Notes under the pieces: model-generated
Told to the model about the DNA's origin: nothing
The model's database searches: none
Seen by the model: the letters and a program-made list of their open reading frames with translations, nothing else
Position numbers and translations under genes: made by a program
From: Cytobacillus solani
Lineage (GTDB): Bacteria > Bacillota > Bacilli > Bacillales > Cytobacillaceae
Assembly: GCF_001420595.1 (NCBI RefSeq)
Contig: NZ_LJIX01000006.1
Span: 4,430,857-4,494,856, forward strand
Reading direction: 5' to 3'
Length of the DNA: 64,000 bases
Shown here: positions 23,924-33,035 of the stretch, piece by piece
How the letters are laid out: each line of letters begins with the position of its first letter
Numbering within the stretch: the stretch's first letter is position 1

Positions 23924-26900
23924 TTACCTCTCATTGGTCTTCATTCCTATTGATTTCAAAAAATCTATCGTTTCCTTATGTTTCATTTGTAGTTCTGCCC
24001 ACGACTGATCATACTGATCATACTTTCTTAATTGAATTGAGGAATAGCCTAACTCATGCTTTAAAGCTTGCCCATATATTATTTTATCTAATTTTTGATT
24101 CCATCCTTCACCGATATGTCTACTGCAAACGTCCTGATATTGCAAATTAATACTTTCTTTTATTTTGTTTTTATTTTTAATATACTTATAAATTTGGTCT
24201 TTATATTCTGTAATGGAATTTGCATGATCATACATACCCTGATATTTTTCCATGCTTAAAACCGAAGCTATCGGTAACGGCTGTCGAATAACAGGCTTCC
24301 CAAATAATATAGCATCTAATGCTGAAGTAGGAGATCCTATTGGGAATGATTCCAAATAAATATCTGATACTTTATAATAATTCTCTATATACGGAGTTTC
24401 TTTAATAATTCTTAGTCTTCCCCGACATTTCCTTATAGCAGCTTGCCAATCAGGATCTAACTGATTCGCTCCTACTATGATAAAGAACATATTCTCATTT
24501 TCATGAAGCAATTCAACAACAACATTTATAAAATTATGATGTTGAAATTTGTTGAATTTAAATGAACTTGCAATAGTTAGTAATACTATAGAATTCAATG
24601 GAATATTCATTTTTTCTTTATAATAAACTGTACTTTCTATTTCTTTAAGCTCTAAGGGGATTGGGACAATATGAGATTTCCTGGCTAATCTTCTCTGTAG
24701 GGTTAGTTTCTGGGCTGATTCCCTTAAATCTAGAACAACATCTGAAATACCTACTCCTAGCCAAAATACATGATCCGCGTGATTCAAATATAGAATTGGC
24801 GGTAAATCCTCAATACCGAAAGCCACTGTTGGGATCGGGTCATTTGGATGACAATGAATTATAACCTTATCTGCTGTAGCTCTAGTTATATCTCTTAAAA
24901 AAAGTGATTTATTAAATAAAGTTTCATTTGCTGGCAGGACCATAAAAAAACCACCAGATTTATTAGAAACAATCTTCAATGACTCAGGAAAGGGGACTAA
25001 ACCCTGGTTCAAAATTATTACAGAATGGGTCTCATCATAATCCGATCGATTTGCTATCCACCTTTCGACTAATCGTGTATGTCCACCCGTTTCATATGCA
25101 GTTGTCAAAATATGAATAATATGTGTGGATTTTTTTTGATAAATGGGTTTGTTATTCAATTCTCCATTAACGCCTCTAGAATTTTGACTGATATTGATTA
25201 ATCTTTCTTCTAGCTCTTTACTTACTAAATTCCCATTATGAGCAAGCCAACAACTAGTTGCAATAATTTTGGCATACTCCATTTGTTTCTCGTAATTTCC
25301 TTTTAATTCAGGTAAATACATTATGGATTTTAATGATTTAAAAAGTTCATAGTTTTTATTTATTTGCAGGTTTTCATTATTTATTTCCATATTAGAATTT
25401 CTAAAATCACTATCTGCTTTTCGGATTTCTTCTAATTTATTTATTTTTTCCTTTAATCTAATTATTAGGCTACCATCAATTATTTTCGGCAAACTATTTA
25501 ACACCTTACAGCTATAATCTATACAATTTAAAACACTTACATTGTAATCTTGTTTATTACCTAAAAAACCATATGATCGTGCATTGATTATTTCGTGAGC
25601 ATAATCAATTGCCCCAAAAACTTTCATTTTCTCAGATTGCAACTGTTGATTACCATGTATCCTAAAGAAACTTAAGGTTTCACTAATGTATACACCTTTT
25701 CCCTTTGATAATAGGGTAAGCCAAGTTGCACTATCAACATTACATCCATACTTTCTACCAGCAAATGTTCCAAATGGTTCAGTAAGATCTTTTTTGCGAA
25801 ATAGAACTGTTGTAGGTTCGCCAATAAAGTTAAAATTAAATTTTAATAAGATATTACCAAATTCTATACCATCCATAATGGTATCTTCTTTGAATACCTT
25901 TTGCGTTACACCACCATCTTTGTATGGTTCGCCCATTTCATTTATTAATCTTCTATGAGAAGTTACGAGGACAATTTCTCTCTCTTTATCATTAATAAAG
26001 TAATCCATCATTTTTTCAATTTTTTTCGGATGAAATAAATCATCATCCATTAGAAAGTTAATATATTCCCCACTGGAAAGCTCCATCAATTTTAAATCAT
26101 TATCAAATTGTCCTAAATTTGTTTCATTTCTGATGTAGCGAATATTGTTATAATAAGGCAAATATTTATCTTTCACTAGGGATTCTGTAAGGTTATTTGT
26201 ACTATCGTCTCCAATTATAATTTCGATATTTTCATAAGTTTGTTCAAGTGCACTTTTAAGAGCTAATTCAAAATAATCTGGCCTGTTATAAGTAGGAATT
26301 AATATACTGACTAAAGGCAAGTCACTTTTCCACTCTACATTTAATCTAGAATTTATTTTTTTTATATCTAATGGAAGTTTAGAACTACGTTCATTATTTA
26401 ATTTTTGGTCTAAAACTACAAAAGGCTGATCTTTAATAAGAACCCCTATCTTGTATCCATTCTCAATAAACTTAACACTTTGTGACAAGTCATATATTAA
26501 ATCTTCTTCACAAAAAGGAATATCAAATTGAGTTGCTAGAATTGAACGATCAAGTACAACAGTTTCTTCAAAACCTGAAACTGAAGGGGAATATTCAATG
26601 AACTCTAGACATTCGCCTTGATAAGCATAAACACTTCCAACCTTGTAATTACTTTCGATCCAATTAAAAGTTTCAGGAATTTGTTTAGCCCCTATTGCAC
26701 CTACCATACCTATATCTTGATTAGCCCTAAAGAGACTGATTAGACTGTACAAAAACTGTTTATCTATAATACTTGTGCTTTCTTCTAAATAAATTTTATA
26801 TTTTGCATCAGATGATAACATTGCAGTATTATAGAAGGCTGGCGTATTAATATGTTTAACACTTGTTAGAATTTCTATTTCAAATCCTTCAGGTATAATC

Positions 26901-26983
26901 AGTGCGTTTATATACTTTAAGGACTCCTGATACTTTACTTCATCATGACCATTAATAATAAAACAAATTTTATTTTCATTCAT
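23924..26983 (-). CDS. Three-domain glycosyltransferase (GT2-like, GT2, GT-B)
   Basis: 1019-aa cytoplasmic protein. Residues 1-200: GT-A-like domain without a clear DXD (ICFIINGHDEVKYQESLKYI), similar to the StrF-type glycosyltransferase-like domain. About 205-450: full GT2 with VSILIPTYNRPDYFELALKS, GDDST and metal-binding DDD in NFLMDDDLF. About 460-590: helical linker. About 620-1010: GT-B domain (IIHILTTAYETGGHTRLVER, LTIASSFKFNKFQHHNF, DIYLESFPIGSPTSALDAIL), like GT4/O-GlcNAc-transferase domains. ATG at 26983 follows AAAGGGTGAC; the GTG three codons earlier lies in that site. One chain could add two or three sugars to the flagellin glycan. Confidence 0.8.
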   Translation of the reverse strand: MNENKICFIINGHDEVKYQESLKYINALIIPEGFEIEILTSVKHINTPAFYNTAMLSSDAKYKIYLEESTSIIDKQFLYSLISLFRANQDIGMVGAIGAKQIPETFNWIESNYKVGSVYAYQGECLEFIEYSPSVSGFEETVVLDRSILATQFDIPFCEEDLIYDLSQSVKFIENGYKIGVLIKDQPFVVLDQKLNNERSSKLPLDIKKINSRLNVEWKSDLPLVSILIPTYNRPDYFELALKSALEQTYENIEIIIGDDSTNNLTESLVKDKYLPYYNNIRYIRNETNLGQFDNDLKLMELSSGEYINFLMDDDLFHPKKIEKMMDYFINDKEREIVLVTSHRRLINEMGEPYKDGGVTQKVFKEDTIMDGIEFGNILLKFNFNFIGEPTTVLFRKKDLTEPFGTFAGRKYGCNVDSATWLTLLSKGKGVYISETLSFFRIHGNQQLQSEKMKVFGAIDYAHEIINARSYGFLGNKQDYNVSVLNCIDYSCKVLNSLPKIIDGSLIIRLKEKINKLEEIRKADSDFRNSNMEINNENLQINKNYELFKSLKSIMYLPELKGNYEKQMEYAKIIATSCWLAHNGNLVSKELEERLINISQNSRGVNGELNNKPIYQKKSTHIIHILTTAYETGGHTRLVERWIANRSDYDETHSVIILNQGLVPFPESLKIVSNKSGGFFMVLPANETLFNKSLFLRDITRATADKVIIHCHPNDPIPTVAFGIEDLPPILYLNHADHVFWLGVGISDVVLDLRESAQKLTLQRRLARKSHIVPIPLELKEIESTVYYKEKMNIPLNSIVLLTIASSFKFNKFQHHNFINVVVELLHENENMFFIIVGANQLDPDWQAAIRKCRGRLRIIKETPYIENYYKVSDIYLESFPIGSPTSALDAILFGKPVIRQPLPIASVLSMEKYQGMYDHANSITEYKDQIYKYIKNKNKIKESINLQYQDVCSRHIGEGWNQKLDKIIYGQALKHELGYSSIQLRKYDQYDQSWAELQMKHKETIDFLKSIGMKTNER

Positions 26984-26988
26984 TCTAG

Positions 26989-29082
26989 TCACCCTTTTAC
27001 TTTTTGGATCATATCTATTACATCTTTATCCTGAACTGCTATTTTATTAAAAAAAGATAGTGCAGACACGTTTTCTCCAAGTTCTGCTAATATATAGCCT
27101 AAATTAAACAAAGTATCATCATTATTTGGATTTAATTCATACGCCTTATTTAAAAAAGGAAAAATACTATCATTCAAACCATTTTCAAAAGCACTTATCC
27201 CGACTATATTTAATATTTTTTCCTTATCTATAGTTGAATTTAAAATGGCCTCCATAATTTCTTGTTCTGTATATACTTCATTAGATATATATTGGACCAT
27301 TTCGTTTTTGGAATCTTCAAAATCTATTTCATGTTCAAGTCTTCTTAATAGATAAACCAACTTTCTTTTCCTTTGCTCTTCCTCGAAGTTGACTTCAGTT
27401 AGAATCTTTTCAACCTCATCATCCTTATCCATTTCACCTAGACGATCTAAATATCTCTTTGCTAATTTCTTTTCATTATAAGAATATAGGACGATACCAA
27501 GGTTATATAGTGTGTCAGGATTATTACTATCAAGTTCATAAGCTTTATGAAGATAAGTTAAAACGTTGTCATGCTTGTTTCTGCTAAAATCCAATATTGC
27601 AAGCATTTGTAAAACCTGAATCCTATCTTCAAATCTATCTAGTATACAATCTATTATTTCTTCCTCAGAATATTGCTCTAGCTCTTGTAAATTCTTTTCA
27701 ACCTCAAATTCTTTTTTTATATTCATAATATTTTTTTCTAGATATTCATTAAAATTCTGTGCCATAATTATATATTTATAAGTTTCATACTGATTATTCA
27801 TATTTTTTTCAGTAAGTGAGCAATACAACTCTACTATTTTCTTTTCATTTTCATCCAAATTGTTTTTAACATTTTTAACACTGTGTTTAAGCCCTGACTC
27901 TTCTTTGAATACTCTATTAATATCCTGTAATGACATGTATCTATTTTCTAAGAAAGGATTCTTTCCCAGTATTAAGGAATTTATTAGGCTAACATGATTC
28001 GCATTATTTATTGAAGAAAGGATTATTCCATCCTGTTTTAATAAATTCTTGATAGCTGACATAAAGATTTGAAGATTTGTAATATTACTCCAATCTGTAA
28101 TAAGAATTACATCAAATCTATTTTCTTTCAACTCGTTAATAGCTTTCTCAACTGGATAATGCAAAACTTTTGCAACTCTCTCTGCTTCAGTAGCTGCAGA
28201 TTTATTCTTTTCAATACCATATAAAGAAGATTTCTTAAATGTATCCTTTATTTTTAGTAACGTTCCCCCAGCCTCACAGCCAATATGCAGAACATTAATA
28301 TGATCATCTTTTTTAAAAGGAATTTCATCTATCAAATCATTATGGATAATATATGAATGTGAATTCGTTCCCCATTTTTCCATAAATTTCCTTTCGTTCT
28401 CAGATAATAATTCCCCATATCCAGAAATATTTTCTTTCCATGAAACACTTCCATAATGATGAATAAATGTATCTTTACATAACAGTAGCTTATAACCCGC
28501 TTGGCGAATTCTAACAGAGTAATCATCATCCTCAAAATTCCCAGGGGTAAATCTTTCGTCTAAAAGTCCAATTTTGTCAACCATTTCTCTTTTAATAAGC
28601 ATGCAATAGCCGATTAATTTCAATCTTTCTTCCCATTTTTCGGAATCAGACTTATTAAATCTTTGTGCAAAATTGTGCATTTCATTTAAATTGGAGTATT
28701 CTACCGGGATTGCAGTGTAATATGCTGCAGAATTGGTAACTGGACCAACTGCACCGATTCTTTTATCACTATACAAACTATTGACTAAATTACTTAGCCA
28801 ATTCTCAGTTACAATGACGTCATTGTTAAGTAATAGAATATTATCCCCTTTAGCTAATTCAATTCCTTGATTGCAGCCTCTAGGAAAGCCAAGATTCTCC
28901 TTGTTTATTATTACTCTTATGTCATCTTGCTTTAATAACCATTCTTTAGTATCATCCACAGAATTATTATCAATTATGATTAATTCATAAGTATCTCGAT
29001 CTGTATACTTTCTTATACTTTCTAAACATTGTTTTGTGTATTCTAAATTATTGTAAGTTAGTATGATTATGCTCGTAAGCAA
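26989..29082 (-). CDS. Glycosyltransferase 2 - methyltransferase-like - TPR fusion
   Basis: About 697 aa from TTG at 29082, which follows GAGGTG; a TTG at 29106 lacks a ribosome site. Residues 1-230: GT2 of the rhamnosyltransferase type (TSIIILTYNNLEYTKQCLES, IDNNS, LLNNDV, GNFEDDDYSVRIRQAG). About 255-400: a Rossmann SAM-methyltransferase-like segment (VLHIGCEAGG, SLYGIEKNKS, FDVILITDW). From about 470: TPR hairpins in two sets (VLTYLHKAYELDSNNPDTLY, FPFLNKAYELNPNNDDTLFN). A SigD-like promoter lies 67-94 bp upstream. Likely adds and perhaps methylates a flagellin sugar. Confidence 0.8.
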   Translation of the reverse strand: MLTSIIILTYNNLEYTKQCLESIRKYTDRDTYELIIIDNNSVDDTKEWLLKQDDIRVIINKENLGFPRGCNQGIELAKGDNILLLNNDVIVTENWLSNLVNSLYSDKRIGAVGPVTNSAAYYTAIPVEYSNLNEMHNFAQRFNKSDSEKWEERLKLIGYCMLIKREMVDKIGLLDERFTPGNFEDDDYSVRIRQAGYKLLLCKDTFIHHYGSVSWKENISGYGELLSENERKFMEKWGTNSHSYIIHNDLIDEIPFKKDDHINVLHIGCEAGGTLLKIKDTFKKSSLYGIEKNKSAATEAERVAKVLHYPVEKAINELKENRFDVILITDWSNITNLQIFMSAIKNLLKQDGIILSSINNANHVSLINSLILGKNPFLENRYMSLQDINRVFKEESGLKHSVKNVKNNLDENEKKIVELYCSLTEKNMNNQYETYKYIIMAQNFNEYLEKNIMNIKKEFEVEKNLQELEQYSEEEIIDCILDRFEDRIQVLQMLAILDFSRNKHDNVLTYLHKAYELDSNNPDTLYNLGIVLYSYNEKKLAKRYLDRLGEMDKDDEVEKILTEVNFEEEQRKRKLVYLLRRLEHEIDFEDSKNEMVQYISNEVYTEQEIMEAILNSTIDKEKILNIVGISAFENGLNDSIFPFLNKAYELNPNNDDTLFNLGYILAELGENVSALSFFNKIAVQDKDVIDMIQKVKG

Positions 29083-29148
29083 TATATCCACCTCATCCAT
29101 TTTCAATCCGCATTATTCGACAAAAAAAGTCGAAATACTTCTATACTA

Positions 29149-29175
29149 TTATCGGCACTTTTTATTGGTTCTTAA
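29149..29175 (-). promoter_or_regulatory. SigD promoter upstream of the GT2-methyltransferase-TPR gene
   Basis: Minus strand: TTAA (29172-29175), 15-bp spacer, GCCGATAA (29149-29156), a perfect -10 for SigD. It puts this part of the island under the flagellar sigma factor. Confidence 0.75.
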
Positions 29176-29240
29176 CTTCATATAGAGATTTCAATTAATT
29201 GGGAAATAATTTTTTAAACTTTGCAGTTCCCTCCTAAATA

Positions 29241-29297
29241 AAAAAAATCTCCTTATTTCAGGTTTTAGCTATTCTAAAAACCCATTAAATAAGGAGA
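29241..29297 (-). terminator. Terminator of the 627-aa GT2-TPR gene
   Basis: TCTCCTTATTT (29248-29258) pairs perfectly with AAATAAGGAGA (29287-29297) over a 28-nt loop, with a seven-T run on the minus strand. Confidence 0.75.
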
Positions 29298-29344
29298 ACT
29301 AATTAATATTAACTTTTTCACATTGTTTCTAATCAAGACATTAG

Positions 29345-31228
29345 CTAGGTCATTATATTAACCCCTAATTCAGTTTCCAAGATTCTGTTCATTTGAATTT
29401 TTAACATGGGTAGTCCATCACTGTAATTAATCTTTTCATATAAGCAAAATAATCTATTATAAGAAGAATAATCTCCTATTTTTTCAATCAACTGAGTATA
29501 AAGACCAAGTGCTTCCTTATATTTATTTTGCCTAGCATATGCATCTCCTAGCAATCCAATTAATTCATAATTTGTATTATTTATTTTTAATTCTTCATTT
29601 ATTAAATATATAGCTACCTCTAGATAGCCTTTATTTAATATTGATCTTACTAATTGCTCTTTTTCTTGTACATTTAAATTTAACCTTTTTAATAAATCTA
29701 AAAAAACTGCCTCTTCTTCTATTGTTAGTAAATTTATACATGCATCTTTTATAGTTTCAAATAATGTATCCGGAAAATAATTTAATATCTCTCCCTTTCC
29801 ATCCACTATAGAAGACATCACCTTCTTTTCTTTTTTATTAAGATTCATTGCCTTTAATAATTTCTCCAACAAGTCTTGGTTTTTTTGAACTACCAGCAAT
29901 GTAACGATATCACTAAAATTACTCTTATCTAATATTTCTTCTTCATTCCAATATTTATAAGCTTTCTCATATTCATTATTATAAAGGGCTGCAATTGCTA
30001 AAACTGATTTATTTACATTTATGTTAAACTCATCAATATAAAACTGAAGGAGTTTATTTCTATGAGCATATAAGACACCAGTAAGAATCTCTAATTTCTT
30101 AACATCATTGATTGGGTAAGACTTTATCAAATTTTCTTTTATATCACTTTCATTAATGCCAGCAGACTTTAATACAGAAATATACTGTGAGAGTGCAGGT
30201 GGAAAATTCTTATTAAATTCCAATGCAGAGAATGATGATTCTAGTGCCTTTATTAAATTACCTTGTTTTTGATGTACTTCTGATAATTTAATATGAGCAA
30301 AGTAACTTCCAACACCTTCTAAAGATTGCAAGTCCTCAACCTCTCCCAATTCAAGACATCTCTCAAATGCCCTCTCTGCTTCCTTTAAATAGTCTAGTTG
30401 TTCATAGATTAATCCTATTAAATAATAGTAACCAGTATACTTTGGAAATATTTCGATAGAATCTTTAATTAGATTAATCCCCTCTTTATACCTACCTAAC
30501 TGTAATAAGCAATCTCCCATAAGATAAAGAAGATAGGGTAAATAAATCTGGGTTTTACTTAGTGGATAAGCTTTTCTAAACAAATCTAACGCTTTGGCAT
30601 AATCGCCATCTATTCTATACTGCGTACCTAAATGATACATATTATACCCAGTAGGTGTATCTTTTACTTCCTTTTCTAAAATCTTTAAATTTCGTTCAAA
30701 CTTATTCTTTTTATCATAGGTTTCTTTTTTATAGCCATCATGATGGATAACAAAGTCAGCAAAATCATTAGTTAAATTCTTAAATGCATCAATATTTAAG
30801 TGCTCATGAATTTTCCCATAATATCTTAGGTTGATATTATTTTTAAATAATCGAATTGCTTGATGTTTTGATACATAGCCCCCATCCATATAATTCCTAA
30901 AATTTATGATATAAAAATCTTTTCGCTTTTCGATTTCCTTTTGTAGGTTTGTTTTCTCATCTAAATATTCATCAGCATCAAGTACTATAACATACTCAGA
31001 TTGTGCCTTATCTAAAGAGAAATTCCTTGCTGAGGCAAAGTCATTGTCCCACTTATAAGTAAAAATGCTAGCCCCAAATTCTCCTGCAATGTCTATAGTT
31101 AAATCTGTTGAACCAGTATCAACTATTATGATTTCATCCACTTGATTTCTAACACTATTCAAACACCTTCTTAAGTACGTTTCTTCATCTTTAACAATCA
31201 TACATAGTGATATAGTATTTTTACCCAT
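29345..31228 (-). CDS. Glycosyltransferase 2 with long TPR tail
   Basis: 627 aa. N-terminal GT-A domain (ISLCMIVKDEETYLRRCLNS, DTGSTDLTIDIAGEFGA, VLDADEYLD with DAD) is a close paralogue of the 353-aa GT2 at 17278-18339. The rest is a long series of TPR-like helical repeats (YNMYHLGTQYRIDGDYAKAL, YYLIGLIYEQLDYLKEAERA, GDAYARQNKYKEALGLYTQL). TPRs may grip flagellin or other transferases. Start at 31228 (AAAAGGTGG upstream); the GTG three codons earlier is part of that site. It follows hag and has its own SigD promoter and terminator. Confidence 0.85.
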   Translation of the reverse strand: MGKNTISLCMIVKDEETYLRRCLNSVRNQVDEIIIVDTGSTDLTIDIAGEFGASIFTYKWDNDFASARNFSLDKAQSEYVIVLDADEYLDEKTNLQKEIEKRKDFYIINFRNYMDGGYVSKHQAIRLFKNNINLRYYGKIHEHLNIDAFKNLTNDFADFVIHHDGYKKETYDKKNKFERNLKILEKEVKDTPTGYNMYHLGTQYRIDGDYAKALDLFRKAYPLSKTQIYLPYLLYLMGDCLLQLGRYKEGINLIKDSIEIFPKYTGYYYLIGLIYEQLDYLKEAERAFERCLELGEVEDLQSLEGVGSYFAHIKLSEVHQKQGNLIKALESSFSALEFNKNFPPALSQYISVLKSAGINESDIKENLIKSYPINDVKKLEILTGVLYAHRNKLLQFYIDEFNINVNKSVLAIAALYNNEYEKAYKYWNEEEILDKSNFSDIVTLLVVQKNQDLLEKLLKAMNLNKKEKKVMSSIVDGKGEILNYFPDTLFETIKDACINLLTIEEEAVFLDLLKRLNLNVQEKEQLVRSILNKGYLEVAIYLINEELKINNTNYELIGLLGDAYARQNKYKEALGLYTQLIEKIGDYSSYNRLFCLYEKINYSDGLPMLKIQMNRILETELGVNIMT

Positions 31229-31264
31229 GATAGCCACCTTTTAAATTCTAAAGTTCTATTACTA

Positions 31265-31291
31265 TTATCGACTTTTAATTAAAAACATTAA
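31265..31291 (-). promoter_or_regulatory. SigD promoter of the GT2-TPR gene
   Basis: Minus strand: TTAA (31288-31291), 15-bp spacer, GTCGATAA (31265-31272; 7/8 of GCCGATAA), 37 bp before the start codon. Confidence 0.75.
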
Positions 31292-31310
31292 GGACAGGGG
31301 TATTTTACCT

Positions 31311-31348
31311 AAAAAAAAAGAGATCTTAGGAATTCTAAGATCTCTTTT
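31311..31348 (-). terminator. Terminator of hag
   Basis: Perfect 12-bp stem AAGAGATCTTAG / CTAAGATCTCTT, 5-nt loop, then nine T on the minus strand. It sits 14 bp past the flagellin stop. Confidence 0.95.
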
Positions 31349-31361
31349 ATTCTTTAGAATA

Positions 31362-32213
31362 TTAACGAAGAAGTTGAAGAACTCCTTGTGGCTGTTGGTT
31401 AGCTTGTGCAAGCATAGCTTGAGCAGCTTGAGTAAGAATGTTGTTCTTAGTCATAGTCATCATTTCTTTAGCCATATCTACGTCACGAATACGAGATTCA
31501 GCAGCTTGTAAGTTTTCAGAAGTTGTTCCTAGGTTGTTAATAGTGTGCTCTAAACGGTTTTGAACAGCACCTAGGTTAGAGCGGTTTTGTGAAACTGTGT
31601 TAATAGCATTTTGGATAATATCTAAGTTACCTTTTGCAACACCGTTTAAGCTTCCATCAACAGTTGATGTTACATCACTTACTAGGTCTTTAATACCGCC
31701 AGCAGCATCAAGCTTAAGAGCAGTAACAGTAGCATCTACCAAGTCTAACTTAATAGTTTCACCTGAGTTTGCACCTACTTGGAATGTTAATGAAGATGAT
31801 GAATTTAAGATATTCTTAGTATTGAACTTTGTTTGTTCAGCAATAGCACCAATTTGTTCTGTTAATTCAGTAATCTCTTCTTGAATTTTAGCAGTATCAG
31901 AAGTAGTTAAAGTTTCGTTAGCTGCTTTAGTAGTTAATTCAGCCATACGTTGAAGCATTGCGTGAGTTTCGTTTAATGCACCTTCAGCAGTTTGGATTAA
32001 AGAAATTGCATCTTGTGAGTTAGCAGATGCTTGGTCTAATCCACGGATTTGGTTACGCATTTTTTCAGAGATTGCAAGGCCTGCTGCATCGTCAGCTGCA
32101 CGGTTGATGCGGTATCCTGAAGATAATTTTTCCATTGATTTAGCTGAAGCATTGTTGTTGTAAGATAATTGACGATGAGTGTTCATCGCTGAAATATTGT
32201 GGTTAATTCTCAT
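31362..32213 (-). CDS. hag: Flagellin (Hag)
   Basis: 283-aa filament subunit. Conserved N-terminal D0/D1 (MRINHNISAMNTHRQLSYNN, SSGYRINRAADDAAGLAISE) and C-terminal D1/D0 (ESRIRDVDMAKEMMTMTKNN, ending QPQGVLQLLR) surround a short variable region of about 80 residues rich in Ser/Thr (ILNSSSSL, VTSTVDGSL), likely O-glycosylation targets of the adjacent island. Promoter is SigD type. AAGGAGG is the ribosome site, the expected CsrA target. Single flagellin gene in the window. Confidence 0.97.
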   Translation of the reverse strand: MRINHNISAMNTHRQLSYNNNASAKSMEKLSSGYRINRAADDAAGLAISEKMRNQIRGLDQASANSQDAISLIQTAEGALNETHAMLQRMAELTTKAANETLTTSDTAKIQEEITELTEQIGAIAEQTKFNTKNILNSSSSLTFQVGANSGETIKLDLVDATVTALKLDAAGGIKDLVSDVTSTVDGSLNGVAKGNLDIIQNAINTVSQNRSNLGAVQNRLEHTINNLGTTSENLQAAESRIRDVDMAKEMMTMTKNNILTQAAQAMLAQANQQPQGVLQLLR

Positions 32214-32221
32214 TTTGAATT

Positions 32222-32260
32222 TCCTCCTTGAGTTTGAAAGTTCCCACTTCCATGTGGTTA
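32222..32260 (-). promoter_or_regulatory. hag leader with likely CsrA-binding GGA sites
   Basis: The leader RNA contains CATGGAAGTGGGAAC (32246-32260) and the ribosome site AAGGAGGA (32222-32229). In B. subtilis CsrA binds two GGA-containing sites in the hag leader, one over the ribosome site, and FliW relieves this. The presence of csrA and fliW just upstream makes the same control likely here. Site boundaries are inferred. Confidence 0.55.
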
Positions 32261-32311
32261 GTTTGACATAGTATTTCGTCGGCCGACTTATTTCCTATGT
32301 AACTATTTATT

Positions 32312-32338
32312 ATATCGACAGGGTTCTCGAAGTTTTTA
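32312..32338 (-). promoter_or_regulatory. SigD promoter of hag
   Basis: Minus strand: TAAA (32335-32338), exact 15-bp spacer, GTCGATAT (32312-32319; 6/8 of GCCGATAA), about 100 bp before the flagellin start, as in B. subtilis. Confidence 0.85.
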
Positions 32339-32357
32339 CACCTTTTTTGTTTTTCTT

Positions 32358-32567
32358 TTAAAAAAATTTTTTCAAATCATGATTTCCTTTTAATGCGTTC
32401 ATATTTTCTTCTTCAATTTTTACCATTATCTCTTTACGAAGAATTTCGACTTCTTTCGGAGCCTTTATACCAACCTTCACTTGATCTCCATCAATCTCTA
32501 GTATTGTTATTTCAATGTTTTCATTCAGGATAACACTTTCGTTTCTTCTTCTTGTGAGAACTAGCAT
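32358..32567 (-). CDS. csrA: Translational regulator CsrA
   Basis: 69-aa RNA-binding protein. MLVLTRRRNESVILNENIEI and on, with the core VKVGIKAPKEVEILRKEI, is typical. It represses hag translation by covering its ribosome site; FliW binds and removes it. Start overlaps closely with the end of fliW (2 bp gap), so they are co-translated. Confidence 0.97.
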   Translation of the reverse strand: MLVLTRRRNESVILNENIEITILEIDGDQVKVGIKAPKEVEILRKEIMVKIEEENMNALKGNHDLKKFF

Positions 32568-32569
32568 CG

Positions 32570-33016
32570 TTACCCCTCCTGACCCATTTGTTTTTTTGTT
32601 GCTAATACATGCTTTGTATGATATTTATCAGTGTTTAGAATGGCTTGCTTCCCTAAGCTTTCTCTTTTATTAATGATAATAGGGGCTTGCAGATTAACGG
32701 TTGATGTGGCTAATGAATCACCGAGTGTAACAATTGAATAGATAATGATATCTGTTTTGTCCTTAATCTTCAGTTGAGTAATAACCGATTCATCTAAATC
32801 AAATTCATACTCCTTGAAGAAGGAGAAAGGTTCAGCGATCACAAAGCCAAGTTCTTCATTGTTTATTGATTGGAGGATACTGAAAGACGAGTCCATTCCT
32901 AGAGGAAGGTTGATGAATTCCTTATCTTCTGGAAATCCTGGTATTCCGCTTCCAAAGTAAATAATATCCTCTTTGCTTACCTCAATTTCTTCATGATACC
33001 TTGTTTTGATATTCAC
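32570..33016 (-). CDS. fliW: Flagellar assembly factor FliW
   Basis: 148 aa. Binds either flagellin or CsrA, so free flagellin in the cell turns off its own translation. Conserved FGSGIPGFPEDKEFINLPL and FFKEYEFDLDESVITQLKIK. Part of the flgM to csrA run read leftward. Confidence 0.95.
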   Translation of the reverse strand: MNIKTRYHEEIEVSKEDIIYFGSGIPGFPEDKEFINLPLGMDSSFSILQSINNEELGFVIAEPFSFFKEYEFDLDESVITQLKIKDKTDIIIYSIVTLGDSLATSTVNLQAPIIINKRESLGKQAILNTDKYHTKHVLATKKQMGQEG

Positions 33017-33035
33017 TTTTATCTCCCCACAGTCT

